DNA of 64,000 nucleotides, taken from assembly GCA_021234155.1 (NCBI GenBank), contig JAJEKV010000002.1:20673726-20737725 (forward strand), read 5' to 3'. Shown here piece after piece: positions 48,040 to 59,624 of this stretch. Origin of the DNA: Isoetes taiwanensis (taxonomy: Eukaryota; Streptophyta; Lycopodiopsida; Isoetales; Isoetaceae). Positions within the stretch are counted from its first letter, which is position 1. Every line of letters starts with the position of its first letter. The position numbers were made by a program, and so were the translations under genes. The notes below the pieces were generated by a model that ran no database searches, was not told the DNA's origin, and saw only the letters and a list, made by a program, of their open reading frames with translations.

Positions 48040-49694
48040 TGTGACGTCCCCTACTCGTATACGGTGCCCTCACCGTACACAAACAGGAGTTCATCCCCCA
48101 TACCAGCTCCACGCTAATACAGGGCCCTCCACATGACACTTTGAACCGTGGCGGGTTCCAGTGGGAAGAGTGGAAGGGTCATTACACCGATCTCCCTCGG
48201 GGCCTACCTAGGCTGCGGAAGCGTAAACATACATGTCAGTAGCACATACATCAACATCATATGACCATCACGAAGGATGGTCCTCCACATATCTGCATAG
48301 ACAAAGATCGGCACATCACATAGGGAATCCTACCCAAGGCTCGGACTCAAGGGGATGGCCCGGCGGCTTGGGTCTCGAGTTCATTGCGGAGCCAGAATTC
48401 ATGGCAATGGATTTGGCTGGCATATGAACATGGTTTAGGGTTGTCCACTCCATCCGCCCCTCCTGTGCACACTTTGCGAGTGGTGCGAAAAGTGTCGGGA
48501 CTTTGTAGCCAGCCGGGATGCATAGCCAAGAGGGCTACTCACGGGCTCATCTTCCCGGTTCGATGGGGCGGTAGGGATCACTCCCTCCGAGAGATCTACA
48601 TGCTGACTCAAGGTGACTAGAGGGCCCTTTGCCCGTATTCGGTGAACCCCTTTGGAAGGTGAACACCACCTCGCGGTGTCGAGCCCATGCCTTGCCCTCA
48701 CGCGGTGGCAAGCCATTGGACCTAGCCACAATGGTTCGGTAGGCCTTACACACCGGAGGAACCGTTCAAGAGTCGGGACATGAACCTCCTTCTCGGCCGG
48801 TCGGCCCCTTCACCCACATCCGGTGTGGCTCTTGCGCACAGGCCGAATCTACAGTGTGCTAGAGAGGCTACTCTAGGAGCATCAACTACAAAGCTTTAGG
48901 TCTCTACCCCCCTTCCCAATACAAGGAGTTCATAGAGATGCATCATCCATATACTTCCACGAGAGAACTAAAGAACTAGATCTAATCTACAACATAGAGT
49001 TAGGTTCTTTAGTTAGGATCTGCTATCTAGAGATCTAGAGGGCTGCTATGGGCAATCTAATAGGCTAAACCTACTGATTCAATGACTAAAATAGGGTTTA
49101 GACTATCTAATTGGCCAAATACCTGATCCTTGAGGGGCTCCTCGACTGAGCTCGACCATCCTGTTTGAGGCCTTTCGAATCAAGGGAAACTAAGGATGCA
49201 ATTCTCGGTGATGCGGGATGCGGTTTTAATTTGTTGAGGCTGCCAAAGCGGAGGAGTTCTAAAAAGCCCTAAAATCGAAAATTGGGCTAGTTAGGGTTTC
49301 CTACCCTATATAGACAAGGGGTTGGCTAGGGTTTCCAATTATCCCCTTTTGGCATGTGGGATAATTGGAAATGGGCCCTGCCTTTAAGGGCTAGGTGGCC
49401 AAATGTGCACACATGGAAATGTGTGCCCACATTAATGTGTACATTGGAAAATGTGCACATTAATTGCACCTATGGGTGTGGCCCACTTGGCATGAAGTGT
49501 CCACTTGTAAATGTGTGCCCCATTAATGTGTACATTGGAAAATGTGCACATTAATAGTTACACATATTTACGGCAAGTTGCCCCCTACTACACGGCTACT
49601 GCGCTAAGCGTACCGTCATTTGGGTGGCGTTAATGCGGCGTGGCAGGCGATGCGATTATCGTCACGAAGTATCTTTGTCTTTGGAAACGTCACA
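48040..49694 (-). repeat. 3' LTR of the chromovirus
   Basis: It is 1,655 bp with terminal inverted TGTGACGT / ACGTCACA. It contains an internal direct repeat: the segment around CATTAATGTGTACATTGG, followed by AAAATGTGCACATTAAT, occurs near 49428-49465 and again near 49520-49556. Confidence 0.9.
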
Positions 49695-49706
49695 TTCTCC
49701 CCACCT
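49695..49706 (-). other. Polypurine tract of the chromovirus
   Basis: The minus strand reads AGGTGGGGAGAA directly before the LTR start TGTGACGT. A second similar tract (GGTGGGGAG) lies a little further in, near 49738-49748. Confidence 0.75.
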
Positions 49707-50430
49707 TGAAATGATCTTTGTCCGCGGCATGGTGGGTCTCCCCACCTTGGGATCATCGTAAACACGCAATCAGCACGATACATACGATTACTACTATAAT
49801 TCCTACACATTTATTAAAATTACCTTAAGGTAATATTTTTATGACATTATCACATCATTATATTATGAAATAACTTATCAATTCACAACATTACTAAGCA
49901 GTTACTTCAAAATTCACTTAACATTTCGATTAAGTTTATCAAAATTTTAAAATTACGTCCAGAGGTACTCCTCATTTCTTGCAACACATTCCAACAAAAT
50001 TTGTGTTGCAAGTCTTCATCTTCGACCTCCTTGCCCTCCGGCGCTCTATTGGCTGCAGGTCGACACTACGTTAGTACCATTTAATTATTAATAAAATTTT
50101 TGGTTATATGGTGACCACCCACCTATCTACATGGATGCATGGCTAATCTCGGCGTAGGAAGAGGGTGAATCTTCCATTATGGCGCGGCGCGGCGCCTATA
50201 TGCCTATATGCGCTCATGCCTACACCTCTAGTTGCCGGCGTGGAGGATATCTTCTCGGCGTGGGGGTATGAAGGATAGATTCCTCCTATCAAAGCATATA
50301 TGGGGCTAAAGGTGCTTTCCCTATCAATGCATTCCTTCATGACCTCCTTTCTCTCGAGGTCGTCTACTTAGTGGAGCAGTAGACTTTCTAATCTACCTTC
50401 CACTTTCGCCAAAGCGGCGAAGCGGTCATG
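49707..50430 (-). other. Region between chromodomain and PPT, non-coding
   Basis: AT-rich sequence (49780-50010) and a mixed part without a recognised domain. Taken as the 3' untranslated region of the chromovirus. Confidence 0.5.
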
Positions 50431-50431
50431 C

Positions 50432-51240
50432 CTACATTGACATTACACCCGCCCTAGAGATCACCGTAGTGGTCCCATCATCGGCAACAAGCGCGTCGAC
50501 CCATACTAAGCATAGGTGGCATCGTGGATTAATCTTAACTACACGAATTAACCTACACAAATCGACATGCACGAGGCGATTTCTTGAGGAGATGACCTTG
50601 CCGTCCCATTGCTCCATAAAGCTGTGGATCTTTGCTTTACTAAATCTTTCTTAAGTACCCGCGTCGCGTCTTCCAGCGGTAAGTGTTTCCACTTGACCAA
50701 ATCTTTGGAGGAATTACGATCTCCTCGTTTTCTTGAAAGCTTTATCAAGAATCAGTGCGGAACTATCTCCGGTGCTCCTCGTCATTTCCAACAGCGTTGG
50801 CGAATCAAGACTTAAATGCGGATTTGGAGTATCTTCTTCAACAAACTCACGTGGAAGACCTTATGAATCTTTAGGTGTCTTTGGCAAATCTAGCTTGTAG
50901 GATTGATTACCTACTCTCTTGACTATTACGAAGGTCCGGCCCACCTTGGAGCAAGCTTCTTGCAATTCCCGATCTGAGCCGCTGCTTCACCTTGATCTTG
51001 AGCCAAACATCATCTCCAACTTTGAACTCTCTTCTTTGTTCGATGCTTGTCGGCGATGCTCTTGGCGACTTCTTTGCTGCTAGCGAGATAACCTCGAACT
51101 TCTTCCACAAGCTGCTGCATATCGGCCAACATCTGCTGCGAAACTTCCACTTTTGACGCGGGGTTGTGCCAAGTATACGGAGTTAGGCGATAGCCGTAAT
51201 TGATCATAAGCGGCGACATTTGGGATGATTCTGCTTGGTG
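50432..51240 (-). pseudogene. Integrase C-terminus and chromodomain of the chromovirus
   Basis: The 51010-51219 piece begins SPLMINYGYRLTPYT, the usual segment after the integrase core. The 50907-51110 piece has FKVGDDVWLKIK, the GPY/F-module entrance. The 50548-50748 piece has DLVKWKHLPLEDATRV, matching the core of a chromodomain (LVKWKG-P-EEATWE) and identifying the element as a chromovirus. Chromodomains bias integration toward certain chromatin. The aromatic Trp after DAT is replaced or shifted. Confidence 0.75.
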
Positions 51241-51840
51241 CTATTGTATGCAAACTCCACCAAGTGAATAAATTCTTCCACATACTTTGCTTATTCGGAC
51301 ATAGTTTAAGTAGCATGTCCTCTAAAATCCTGTTGGTCCGCTCGTCGGCCATCCGTCGAGGATGGTATGCGTGCTCATGGATAACCGTGCGAAATTGTGC
51401 ATAAAGAGGTCTTGCCAAAAGGCTCATGAACCGGATCCAATGGGAAATGATCTCCCTTGGCATGCCATGAAGCACGAAGATCTCTTTGGTGAAGAGCTTT
51501 CTTTGTATCCATATTTTGTATCTGTGGTCTGCAAAGGCACAAAATGTGCCATCTTAGACAACTTAATCGACCACTACCATCAAGGCATCCTTCCCTCTTC
51601 TTCGTTCTTGGGAGTCTGTGATGAAGTCCATCTTTGATTACCTCCCACTTAGCGTTTGCACCGCTAATGGCTCTAATGCCCACGGAATTGAAGCTGCTCG
51701 CCCGTCTGTGGCATAGCTGACATTCCTTGATGTAGCGAGCTATTTGCTTCTTCATTCTGGCCAATAATAGCTGCGCCGCACTTTGAAATATGTTTTCATG
51801 AATCGCATGGCCAGCTATTGGGGCTGTTGTGCGTGTCATG
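51080..51840 (-). pseudogene. Integrase core of the chromovirus
   Basis: The 51375-51839 piece contains RYIKECQLCHRRAS, the Cys pair of the HHCC zinc-binding domain. The frame changes near the first catalytic Asp (VIKDGLHHRLP replaces a typical MDFI-LP block). The 51080-51475 piece contains HGMPREIISHWIRFMS, aligned to the block with the second catalytic Asp, and YHPRRMADERTNRILEDML, aligned to the YHPQTDGQTERTNR block with the catalytic Glu retained. Several catalytic positions are altered, so it looks inactive. Confidence 0.8.
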
Positions 51841-51889
51841 GAGGATCAACTTCCTTACACACGATGATTAGTACGCACAACTTGTTCTT

Positions 51890-53400
51890 ATGGTATAACG
51901 AGGTTGCCTTCCTTCTTATAATGCTTGAAGGCCTCCGCTCTTTATCTGTTCTAGCCTCCTTAGAAAGGCTTGCCCATACTTCCCTGAAATCCACATCCGT
52001 TGGCAAGGACTCTTCAATCCTCTTACCAAAGTCATTTGGAGGCGTCGAAATTGCATTGCAATGTGCTCTAGTTGTCGGGGATGCCTTGAAAGCGCGTCGC
52101 TACCACATTGAGCTTCACGGCTTGTAGACTATATCAAAGTCGTACTCTTCAAGGAACTCCATCCACCTTCTTCTGCCTCAAGTTGAGGTGTGGTTGCGTG
52201 AATACATATTGGAGGCTACGGTGGTGCACGTATCAAGCTGGAACTTCCTTCCCAAAGATAGTGCCTCCATATTCTTAATGCCACGACAAGCGCAAGCAAT
52301 TCGATCGTGCGTGGGGTAAGCGGCGTCTCGGCGTCGTTCATCTTCCTGGAATCATCGCTACCACCGCTCTTCTTGCATAAGCCTTTGCTTTTTGTAGCTA
52401 TCTTACTCGGCGTCTGTTGCTACAAGCTTATCTTTTCTCACGGGTCGGCAAGGTCAAGGCGAGGGGCTGTTGTTAAAGCTTCTTTCAACAATTCAAACCC
52501 CTTTTGGGCTTTCTTGTGCCAATGCTCTACCCAATCTTTCACCTTGTCGCCGGCGTCAAGTACATTAGCGGGGCTGCTATCTTGGCAAAGTTCTTTTCTG
52601 AACTTCTGTAGTACCACGCTGGTAGAAACCCGACTTCATGCACATTCTTGGCCCGACCCTTTGAATAGCGGCTTCAATCTTTGCGAGGATCCGTGGAGAT
52701 GCCTGGCGCTGAGATCACATGACCTAGATACTCCACCTTCTGCATTTGCGAAGTGGCGCCCGACAACTTGGCACCCTGGCTGGTGCCTCTTCAACTTCTC
52801 GGCACTCTTCTCAAGTGTTATGCGTGCTCTTCAAGGGATCTGCTATACACCAAAATGTCATCAAAACAATCACAAAGGTGTCTAAAACTCCCGAAGATGT
52901 GGTTCATGAGCCTCATGAGCGTTGCTTGGGGGCATTTGATAAGCCGAAGGCATTACAGTGAACTCATAATGCCCATACAGCGTTCGAAGGCGGTCTTATG
53001 GATATCTTCTTCCTTTATCTGATCGATGATAACGACCTTAAGTCGATTTTGGAAGATCTTTGCACCTTGGAAGCTGATCCATCAAGTAAATCGATCTTGG
53101 GGCGCATACTTGTTCTTAATGGTGTGCTTGTTCAAGCGCCTATAGTCTATGCACATCCTTAGGCTGCCATCCTTCTTCTTAACGAAGAGAATGGGGCTCC
53201 AAATGGCGAAACACTAGGTCTAATAAAACCTAGATCAAGCAGCTCTGCAAGCTGCTTCTTTAGCTCAGAGCAATTCTGCGTTGTCATTCTATATGGAGCC
53301 TTGCTCGTTGGCTTTGTTCTGGTTGAGTGCAATCTGCGCACTCAACTCCCCTATATGGAGGGGCTGCTTGATCTCATCACGGAAAGAGATCATGGAACTC
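51890..53400 (-). pseudogene. Reverse transcriptase and RNase H of the chromovirus
   Basis: The 53159-53341 piece contains [20 protein letters not shown], then [15 protein letters not shown], the classic start of Ty3/gypsy RT. Further on, other minus frames give RTLYGHYEFTVMP, a DDILVY-type YxDD block near 52850, and EYLGHVISAPGISTDP near 52710. RNase H signals are RTIELLALVVALRIWRHYL near 52290 and SDALSRHPRQ near 52070. Frames switch frequently. Domain order and motifs are clear even though no long ORF remains. Confidence 0.82.
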
Positions 53401-53499
53401 CGTGATCGGCAGCTACTTGCCCGGCAACTTCTTTGAGCACCTTGTCTTCTTTGCTTCCTTCAGATTACGGCTCACTAATCTCAAGCTTGAAGATGTATG

Positions 53500-53960
53500 C
53501 CACTTGCTCGCTCTTGATGCACTTGAGCAGTAGTTTAGAAGACATACAGCTTTGCATGATGGAAACAACTTCCTTACTGTTATCTCAATGATCTTGCCGT
53601 CGATTGTTGGGAATGCCACCTTCCGCTTTCCCTGATCGATAATGGCCCTGCTGGCCCAAGGTACTCTATTCCTATGATCAAGTCATACTTTCCAATGCCC
53701 ATTACTTACGCCCCCATCACGGATATTAATCACGGCAAGTCGATGTCGAAGTTAATTCTCTTGCCCGATGCGCCTTCTTGCACCACTTGCTAAAACAACG
53801 GGTCTTGGCTTTGACTTTAGCGGCTTCAACTTCAACATTTGAACCATGCGGGGGGATGCAAAGTTATGGCTACTTCTGAGTCTATCAAGACTATGAAGGA
53901 CTTAGCCTTGGCCTTCCTATTGTGGAAATTACCTTATCTTGGCTCTCTGCTTTGCTCTGT
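53500..53960 (-). pseudogene. Protease region of the chromovirus
   Basis: Minus-strand translation gives SFIVLIDSEVAITLH near 53900, where DSE stands for the usual DSG, and MGIGKYDLIIGIEYLGP near 53670, equivalent to the YD-ILGMDWL block of plant gypsy proteases. The frame shifts between the two. Confidence 0.65.
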
Positions 53961-54199
53961 ATCTATTGCGGCAAAGATATGACCTCACCACAGATGTAGT
54001 CGCGGGCCTCTTCGCCCGTCGTCGTCGACGGTGGTCGTCCCAATCTCCCAACTCCGCTAGAGCTGCACTCATGACATAGAGGCGGTTTGCTGTCTATGCT
54101 TTGTTGGGAAGCTTTGAAGCACAAGCTGCTTTTCTATGCACTCTGCCTCTTTTCCTTGGGCATTGCACTGCAAAAAGGATCGCCTTTGCTTTGGAGTAG

Positions 54200-57104
54200 T
54201 TTGACCCTTCACTGCTTGTCCTTGAAGGACACTGCTTCTTCTCCTCTTTGTTTTCCCTGGTTCCCACCATATGGGGCTCTATTTGGACTGGGAATTTGCT
54301 GCCCCTGGGGCTATAGCTTTCTGTCGCCTTGCCTTTATCACGGAAATCTTGCTTTGTTTACGCCCGCTATTACGAGGGTCGACCCTGCAAGCTTATAGCC
54401 TTGGATTAAAAAGCCGATCTTGTCCTGGGGTTTATTGCCCTCACAAGCTTGCGGATCTCCTCATTGACCCCTCAATATAGCTTTCTTTGCATGCTTCTCT
54501 CCCAACCCGGCACATCTGACCTTAGCCTCATGAATTCCTCTGTATATTTCTGGACTGATTTGTTGCCTTGCGCAGCTTTGTAAAAGCTCTTTGCATCATC
54601 TTTGGACTTATGTTCCCTCGGGCGTAATGGCGCTTGAAGGCTTTAGCAAACTTTACGAACTTACAAGCATCCACAGCAAGCCATGTGCCTTTGCATAACC
54701 CTTCCACCAAATCCGGCGGCTCCTTTCAAGTTGGCTGTTGCAACTCTGCCTTTGTCCTTATCCTTCATGCCATAAGCATTTCCGTACTCGCTCATTTAGT
54801 CCAGCCATGCCTCGCTTCCAATCGACTGTTCTCCCACGAGGCTGTTTCGATTCCGGGCCTTCCATACATTGCCGGTCGCGGAATCTACCTTCTTACGGTA
54901 GTCGAGGAGGCCACGGTATCTCTTTAATCGTCCCTGCGGGGGGTGTTCCTCGCCTTCCATATGTTGGTTCGAGCACTGTTCTTCCTCTTCCTCGGTCGGA
55001 TCGAGTCACGAACTTGAGTCGGGAAGATTCGGGCTGGAGGATCTCCTTCTCTTGCTCCTCTTCTTGTCTCTTCACGCCCTCGAGCTGATGCTTGCGGCAA
55101 GCTGGCGTTGCCCACCGAACCCACTCACGCTTGCTTGCGGACGGTAATGCCTTTATACGCTCGGGTCCGTCCTCATCACGGGCTATCTCCTCCTCACGGG
55201 GTCATGGGTTCCATATCTTCAAATAGGTTCCTTGCCGGGGTGAGTGCGGGTGGGGTTTGCTCTTCTATAAGATCTCGCAGTTGTCGTTCCCCTGCGTTTA
55301 GGCCTCTAGCTGCATCCACAAGCAATTCATGGCTATATGATTAGTTTCATTTGTTCTCTTGCATTATTTATGTTTGTTGGTATAGTTGTGGGGCAAAAAT
55401 ACATCAACAAAGCATTTAAAGTGCAATAGGATTTATATTCATATATCATATAATATTTCGGATACAAAAGTCTCGGGATCAAGAGTTTAACTAGTCTTGA
55501 AATGTAGGTAAGGCGGGTTGTCTTCAAGAAACTTCTTAACTTGGGCGTCCCCTAAGGTGACCCAAGTTCCTGATGATGCTTGCCGACGAGCCTCCCTGTA
55601 TGGCCCTCACCAGGTCTTCTACCCTGCGGTCGGATGTAAGGGCCGCAGTCACTGCTAATCTCGCCTGACGTCGGTGGGGTATGGCGAAGTCGAAGAGGTC
55701 AAGTGCCATTGCCCTCTTGACTAAAGGCGGCATAGTCGACATTTGTTGCTATTCGAGCATGCACTGCGAAGCACGAGAGTGCAATCGGCATGAACACTCC
55801 TTCTTAGCCTCACGGGACTGAACTTGCGGTGAATTACGCTATTCTCCCATCCATCGGCGGCAAGTAGTACTGGCGACTTTGTCGTTGTGTGTCGCCCGAA
55901 GCTTCTCGGCTTGTTTGGCCTCCGGACTCAAATGCTTTGGCGTACTCGTCGACCTCAATTTCAGTCAGCTCCTGTAGTCTTCCATTGTCGCGGTCGAGCC
56001 TCACGAGGTCGATTCCTTCTCCTTTTGGCGGGGGTGATATCGGAGGACTCGGCATTAGGATGCTCGTGGTCTTCCACGGATCCCCATCTGCTCTTGGAGG
56101 CGAGGAACTCCTCCCTGTTGGCGGCTCCTTTCGTCCATCATTTGCCTTATCTTCTTTGTAGGCACGGATATGGGAGGTCGTCTCCCCACGTGTAGGTGTC
56201 GGCCTCCCTCACTTCTGGCGGAAAGTCGAGGCTCCCACGGCGATGAAGTCGTCCATGTCGGTTTGCCGCGGTTGGTGGAAGCGATTCGTCCAACTTTGAG
56301 CTCCCTCTCCACGGGGGGAAGGTTACGGATGTCGGTTGAGGGTAGATACTCCTCTCCGTTGATGATGATAGGGGCTAGGCTTGTGATGCCTAGCCGAGTG
56401 GTGGAGCAACTTCGATGCTCTGCTGGCTGCTTTCGAAGTTGATCAGCTCCTGCTCTGCTTGGCGCCGTTCTTCGTGCGAGTCGAGCTCCGTGTATCCGCC
56501 GTCGTCAGACTCCTCTTCATCCTCTCTTGCTTCTGATTTCACGATTGATTTGCAGCGGCATCGATCTTCCTCTTGCCTTTGCTATGGGGTCTACCTCCAT
56601 CGGAGGGATAGAGGTTACCCCCATCGGGTTCTCGGCGATTGGGATAAGAAGATGGCTAGAGGCGGTGGTGTAAGAGAAGTACTTGGTCTGTTGGTTTGTC
56701 GGGGACCATGTAGTCAGTAGCCTTTGCGCCTTGTTAGTCAAGTACTTGGCGATGTTGGGGACATCGCCCAAGGCTCTTGAAGAGAGATGGGGAGCGAAAG
56801 TATCCTATGCAAGGGGGACTTGAACAAGGGAGGGTCCTACCCTAGCCTGAAATTCTGCTAGCTGCCTATATCTTTGGGGTTGCATTTAAGCGTAACTTGG
56901 ATGTCGATTTCTTTCACAAAGACTTGGAAGATGTCGTTGACATCCGCCTCGGCGACATGGAGCCTTTGGCGGCTGTACCATCGCCCGAAATCGGCGGTGG
57001 CCATTGATCTAGCAAAGAAGGGGGTATCAAGCGGATGCGAGGCGCCTCGGGGGCTGAAAGATCGCCCTAAGCGGTGGGGAGCAAATTTGCGGGGTGCCAA
57101 TTGA
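54200..57104 (-). pseudogene. Gag region of the chromovirus, broken
   Basis: Open minus pieces include 56858-57100 (MAPRKFAPHRLGRSFSPRG...), 56055-56312, 55834-56055, 54893-55124 (Arg/Glu-rich) and 54528-54710 (FVKFAKAFKRHYARG). The last matches the gag capsid block where a chain of aromatic residues precedes a Tyr. A CCHC knuckle could not be identified with confidence. The N-terminal Met at about 57100 is preceded, on the minus strand, by a duplicated leader module. Confidence 0.55.
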
Positions 57105-57300
57105 AATGGGGACTTATTTATAGAAAGGGGAAACCCTAATTTTTGGGTGGCCTAAATTTCTTGAAATTAGGCAATTTGACCTATTAAGGGATGCAATTGC
57201 AAGTTTGAAGAACTATTTCTAGGGTTTGAGCATGCTAAGGACAACTCTTGAACCTATTGTACAACTTGGAGATCATTTGGTAAAAGAAATGAGTGCGAGG

Positions 57301-57367
57301 GTCTCACCGCGTTCGCTTGGCCCGATTTCTAAAATGTAGAAATCTGTCTGGTAGCGGCGTGTGAGAC
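57301..57367. repeat. Hairpin repeat copy 1
   Basis: It starts GTCTCACCGCG and ends GCGTGTGAGAC, forming an outer stem. The centre TTTCTAAAATGTAGAAA forms an inner stem. It is one of four copies in this element. Confidence 0.8.
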
Positions 57368-57499
57368 ATGGGTCCTAATTGGGCTAGGATTACTCAATTT
57401 AGGTGATCTAAGGCTGTAATTCCACTAAACTCATCGAGTTAGGCAGAATTGACCCCTTACTTGGTCGATTTGGAGCTGTTTTGGGCATTTTTGGGCATG

Positions 57500-57560
57500 G
57501 TCTCACGCGTTCGCCCGGCCCGATTTCTAAAATGTAGAAATCGTCTGGTAGCGGCGTGTG
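57500..57560. repeat. Hairpin repeat copy 2
   Basis: GTCTCACGCG, centre TTTCTAAAATGTAGAAA, and GCGGCGTGTGA at the end. About 200 bp from copy 1. Confidence 0.8.
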
Positions 57561-57699
57561 ATTTTATCGTCTCAATTTTGCTCAAAACTCAATTTAATTA
57601 AAACAAAAGCTAGGGATCGATATCTTGACCTATTTTAAGCGGGGTTTGAGACTTTATTTACACAAAATTTTCTTTATATTAACAAAATTTTTCCGGTTA

Positions 57700-58960
57700 T
57701 TTACAAAACTCAAGGCGTTCACCCTTGATGTGCACGGCAAGATACATATCTGCCTCATGAGGGTAACCCTCTTGGCGTGCCGTGCGGGCCGTTGAATCTT
57801 CAAAATGCTTTACTATGTGCGCCGGACGCCTCTTGTAAACCGCAATGACATCTCGTCGGTCCGCAGCGCGTATGCGTGTTGTATTCTTGTATGACCAGCG
57901 GACCAAGCGGCTGGAAGCGGCGCCGGGGGATCGAGGAGTCCGTAACTCTTACGGAAGTGGCGGATCTCCTTGAGTGCCCTGTCTTCCGGCTTCTTCTTCT
58001 TGCTCGCTTCTTCCACGGTGCTCGGGGAGGCTTGGGCTTTGGTGGAGGGGCCCGATTAATACGGCTCGCCGTGGTGTCGCCTTCAATCGTTCTCACCCGG
58101 TGCTCCTGGTAATATGCGTTGTACGCCTCCCACCTTGCCATATAAGCGTTGTGTTCCCTGATCCTCTTCTGATAGACCTTTAGGGGGTCTATCACATATG
58201 CTTCCCGTTGCGGCCGCGGGGCTTTGACTCTATCCCACGTCGGAAACGGTGGGGGCTTCGCTAGCTGTCCGGTCTCCTCCCCTTCTTGGGCTGTCTGCTC
58301 CGGGACCTCTTCCTCTACGACCGGGGGCTTTGAAGAGCTTGCCCCGTCTGCGCCCGGCACGTAGTCTCCATCCGAGTCGTCGGTGGTGGGCGGGGTCTCC
58401 CCTCCCGACGGCTCGTTGATGACGGGACCCTCGGCTCGCTTCCCGACCTTTACCAGCTTCCTCTTGCACGCCTTTCTGGCTTTGGCCCTCCTCTTCTTGG
58501 GTCATTGGCTGTAGTGGTCGTCTTCCCGACTCTTTGTCCTCTGCTCCCGGCGGCGCTCCTTGGCTTCGTACTTGTGGACGAAGCGTGCGAGGTCGGCCTC
58601 TTCTTCCGGGGTGAGTTCCGGCGGCTGCTGCTCCTCTCTTCCCTGCTCCTCCTGCAGGTGGATCTCAGCCTGGGGTTGCTCCTGGGCTGTTGATGGGTCC
58701 TTTGTTCCCCTCTGCTCTTCACGTGGGTTGGCGTCCTCTGGTGTTGCCCTAACTGCTTTGCAGCTTCTTTCCTCTTCAGCGCAATTTCGTCGAGGATGCG
58801 GTTCATGACATCTGGCGGTCATCCTCAAGAGCTCTGTGTGGTCGCTCGGTCCGACCACTGCTTCCTCATTTCGGCGAAGATTCGTCGCCGTGGGAAAAGC
58901 GTTCGAAGAATCTGTGAAAGAGGCGGGCGGCATTTGGAGGATCGCTTCGGCTAGGCTTCC
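57700..58960 (-). pseudogene. Additional ORF upstream of gag in the chromovirus
   Basis: Open minus pieces 58502-58933, 58450-58806 and 57800-58360 encode charged, low-complexity protein rich in Glu, Arg and Pro, e.g. PPELTPEEEADLARFVHKYE and a WEAYNAYYQEH segment. The region lies between two pairs of hairpin repeats and its start region resembles that of the gag ORF at 57100. It may be a duplicated or alternative gag. No domain was recognised. Confidence 0.45.
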
Positions 58961-59171
58961 TTGCGATGCGCTTTGTGCGGGCCATCATCTTACGGTTTGT
59001 CGTCCGGAGCTAAAGCGCCCGGAAGATCGCCTTGCCGATCCTGGCGAAGTTCTAGGGAAGAACAGGGGAAAAATGGAGGGTCTGGTTCTATTTATAGGGC
59101 CAATTTTTAGGTCAACTTTTAAACTACCTTTTTGGGTTGTCTAAGGCATCTAAAACACCTAATTAAGCAAG

Positions 59172-59233
59172 GTCTCTGCGTTGCGCCCAGCCATTTCTAG
59201 AATCTAGAAACCACATCTGGTGATGTGTGAGAC
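59172..59233. repeat. Hairpin repeat copy 3
   Basis: GTCTCTGCG, centre TTTCTAGAATCTAGAAA (a perfect inner palindrome except for the middle base), end GATGTGTGAGAC. Confidence 0.8.
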
Positions 59234-59354
59234 ATGGTGAAACCCACTATTAAATTAACATGTATCATGCTAAATCTACTAATTCTTAGCTTAAAATTAG
59301 AATTATCAAGGTATTTTCTTGTAATTTACAACTTTTTGGTGTCAAAATTTGAAT

Positions 59355-59417
59355 GTCTCACGTTGCTTGACCCGGTTTCTAGAATGTAGAAATCTGTCAC
59401 AGCGCGGCGTGTGAGAC
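59355..59417. repeat. Hairpin repeat copy 4
   Basis: GTCTCACGTTGC, centre TTTCTAGAATGTAGAAA, end GCGGCGTGTGAGAC. Located about 190 bp from the PBS. Confidence 0.8.
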
Positions 59418-59607
59418 CACCTTTTTTTGGATGTTGGCTCATCAATTTTTAGTCTTTTTACGTTTCTATTCATTTTTGAAATTTGTTACTAGCTTAGCAT
59501 AAACTACAAAAAGAAAAAAAATTTCTCATTTTTTGAGGTTTTGAGGATCCTATCAAGTTAGTGCTCTTTGGGAACATGGCGATTGCTTTGCTCTTGGTCT
59601 CCAAGAA

Positions 59608-59624
59608 CATAGCTCACGATACCT
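59608..59624 (-). other. Primer-binding site resembling initiator tRNA-Met
   Basis: Directly after the 5' LTR (minus ...GCCATACA) comes AGGTATCGTGAGCTATG, close to TGGTATCAGAGC, the common plant iMet PBS. Two or three positions differ. Confidence 0.75.
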
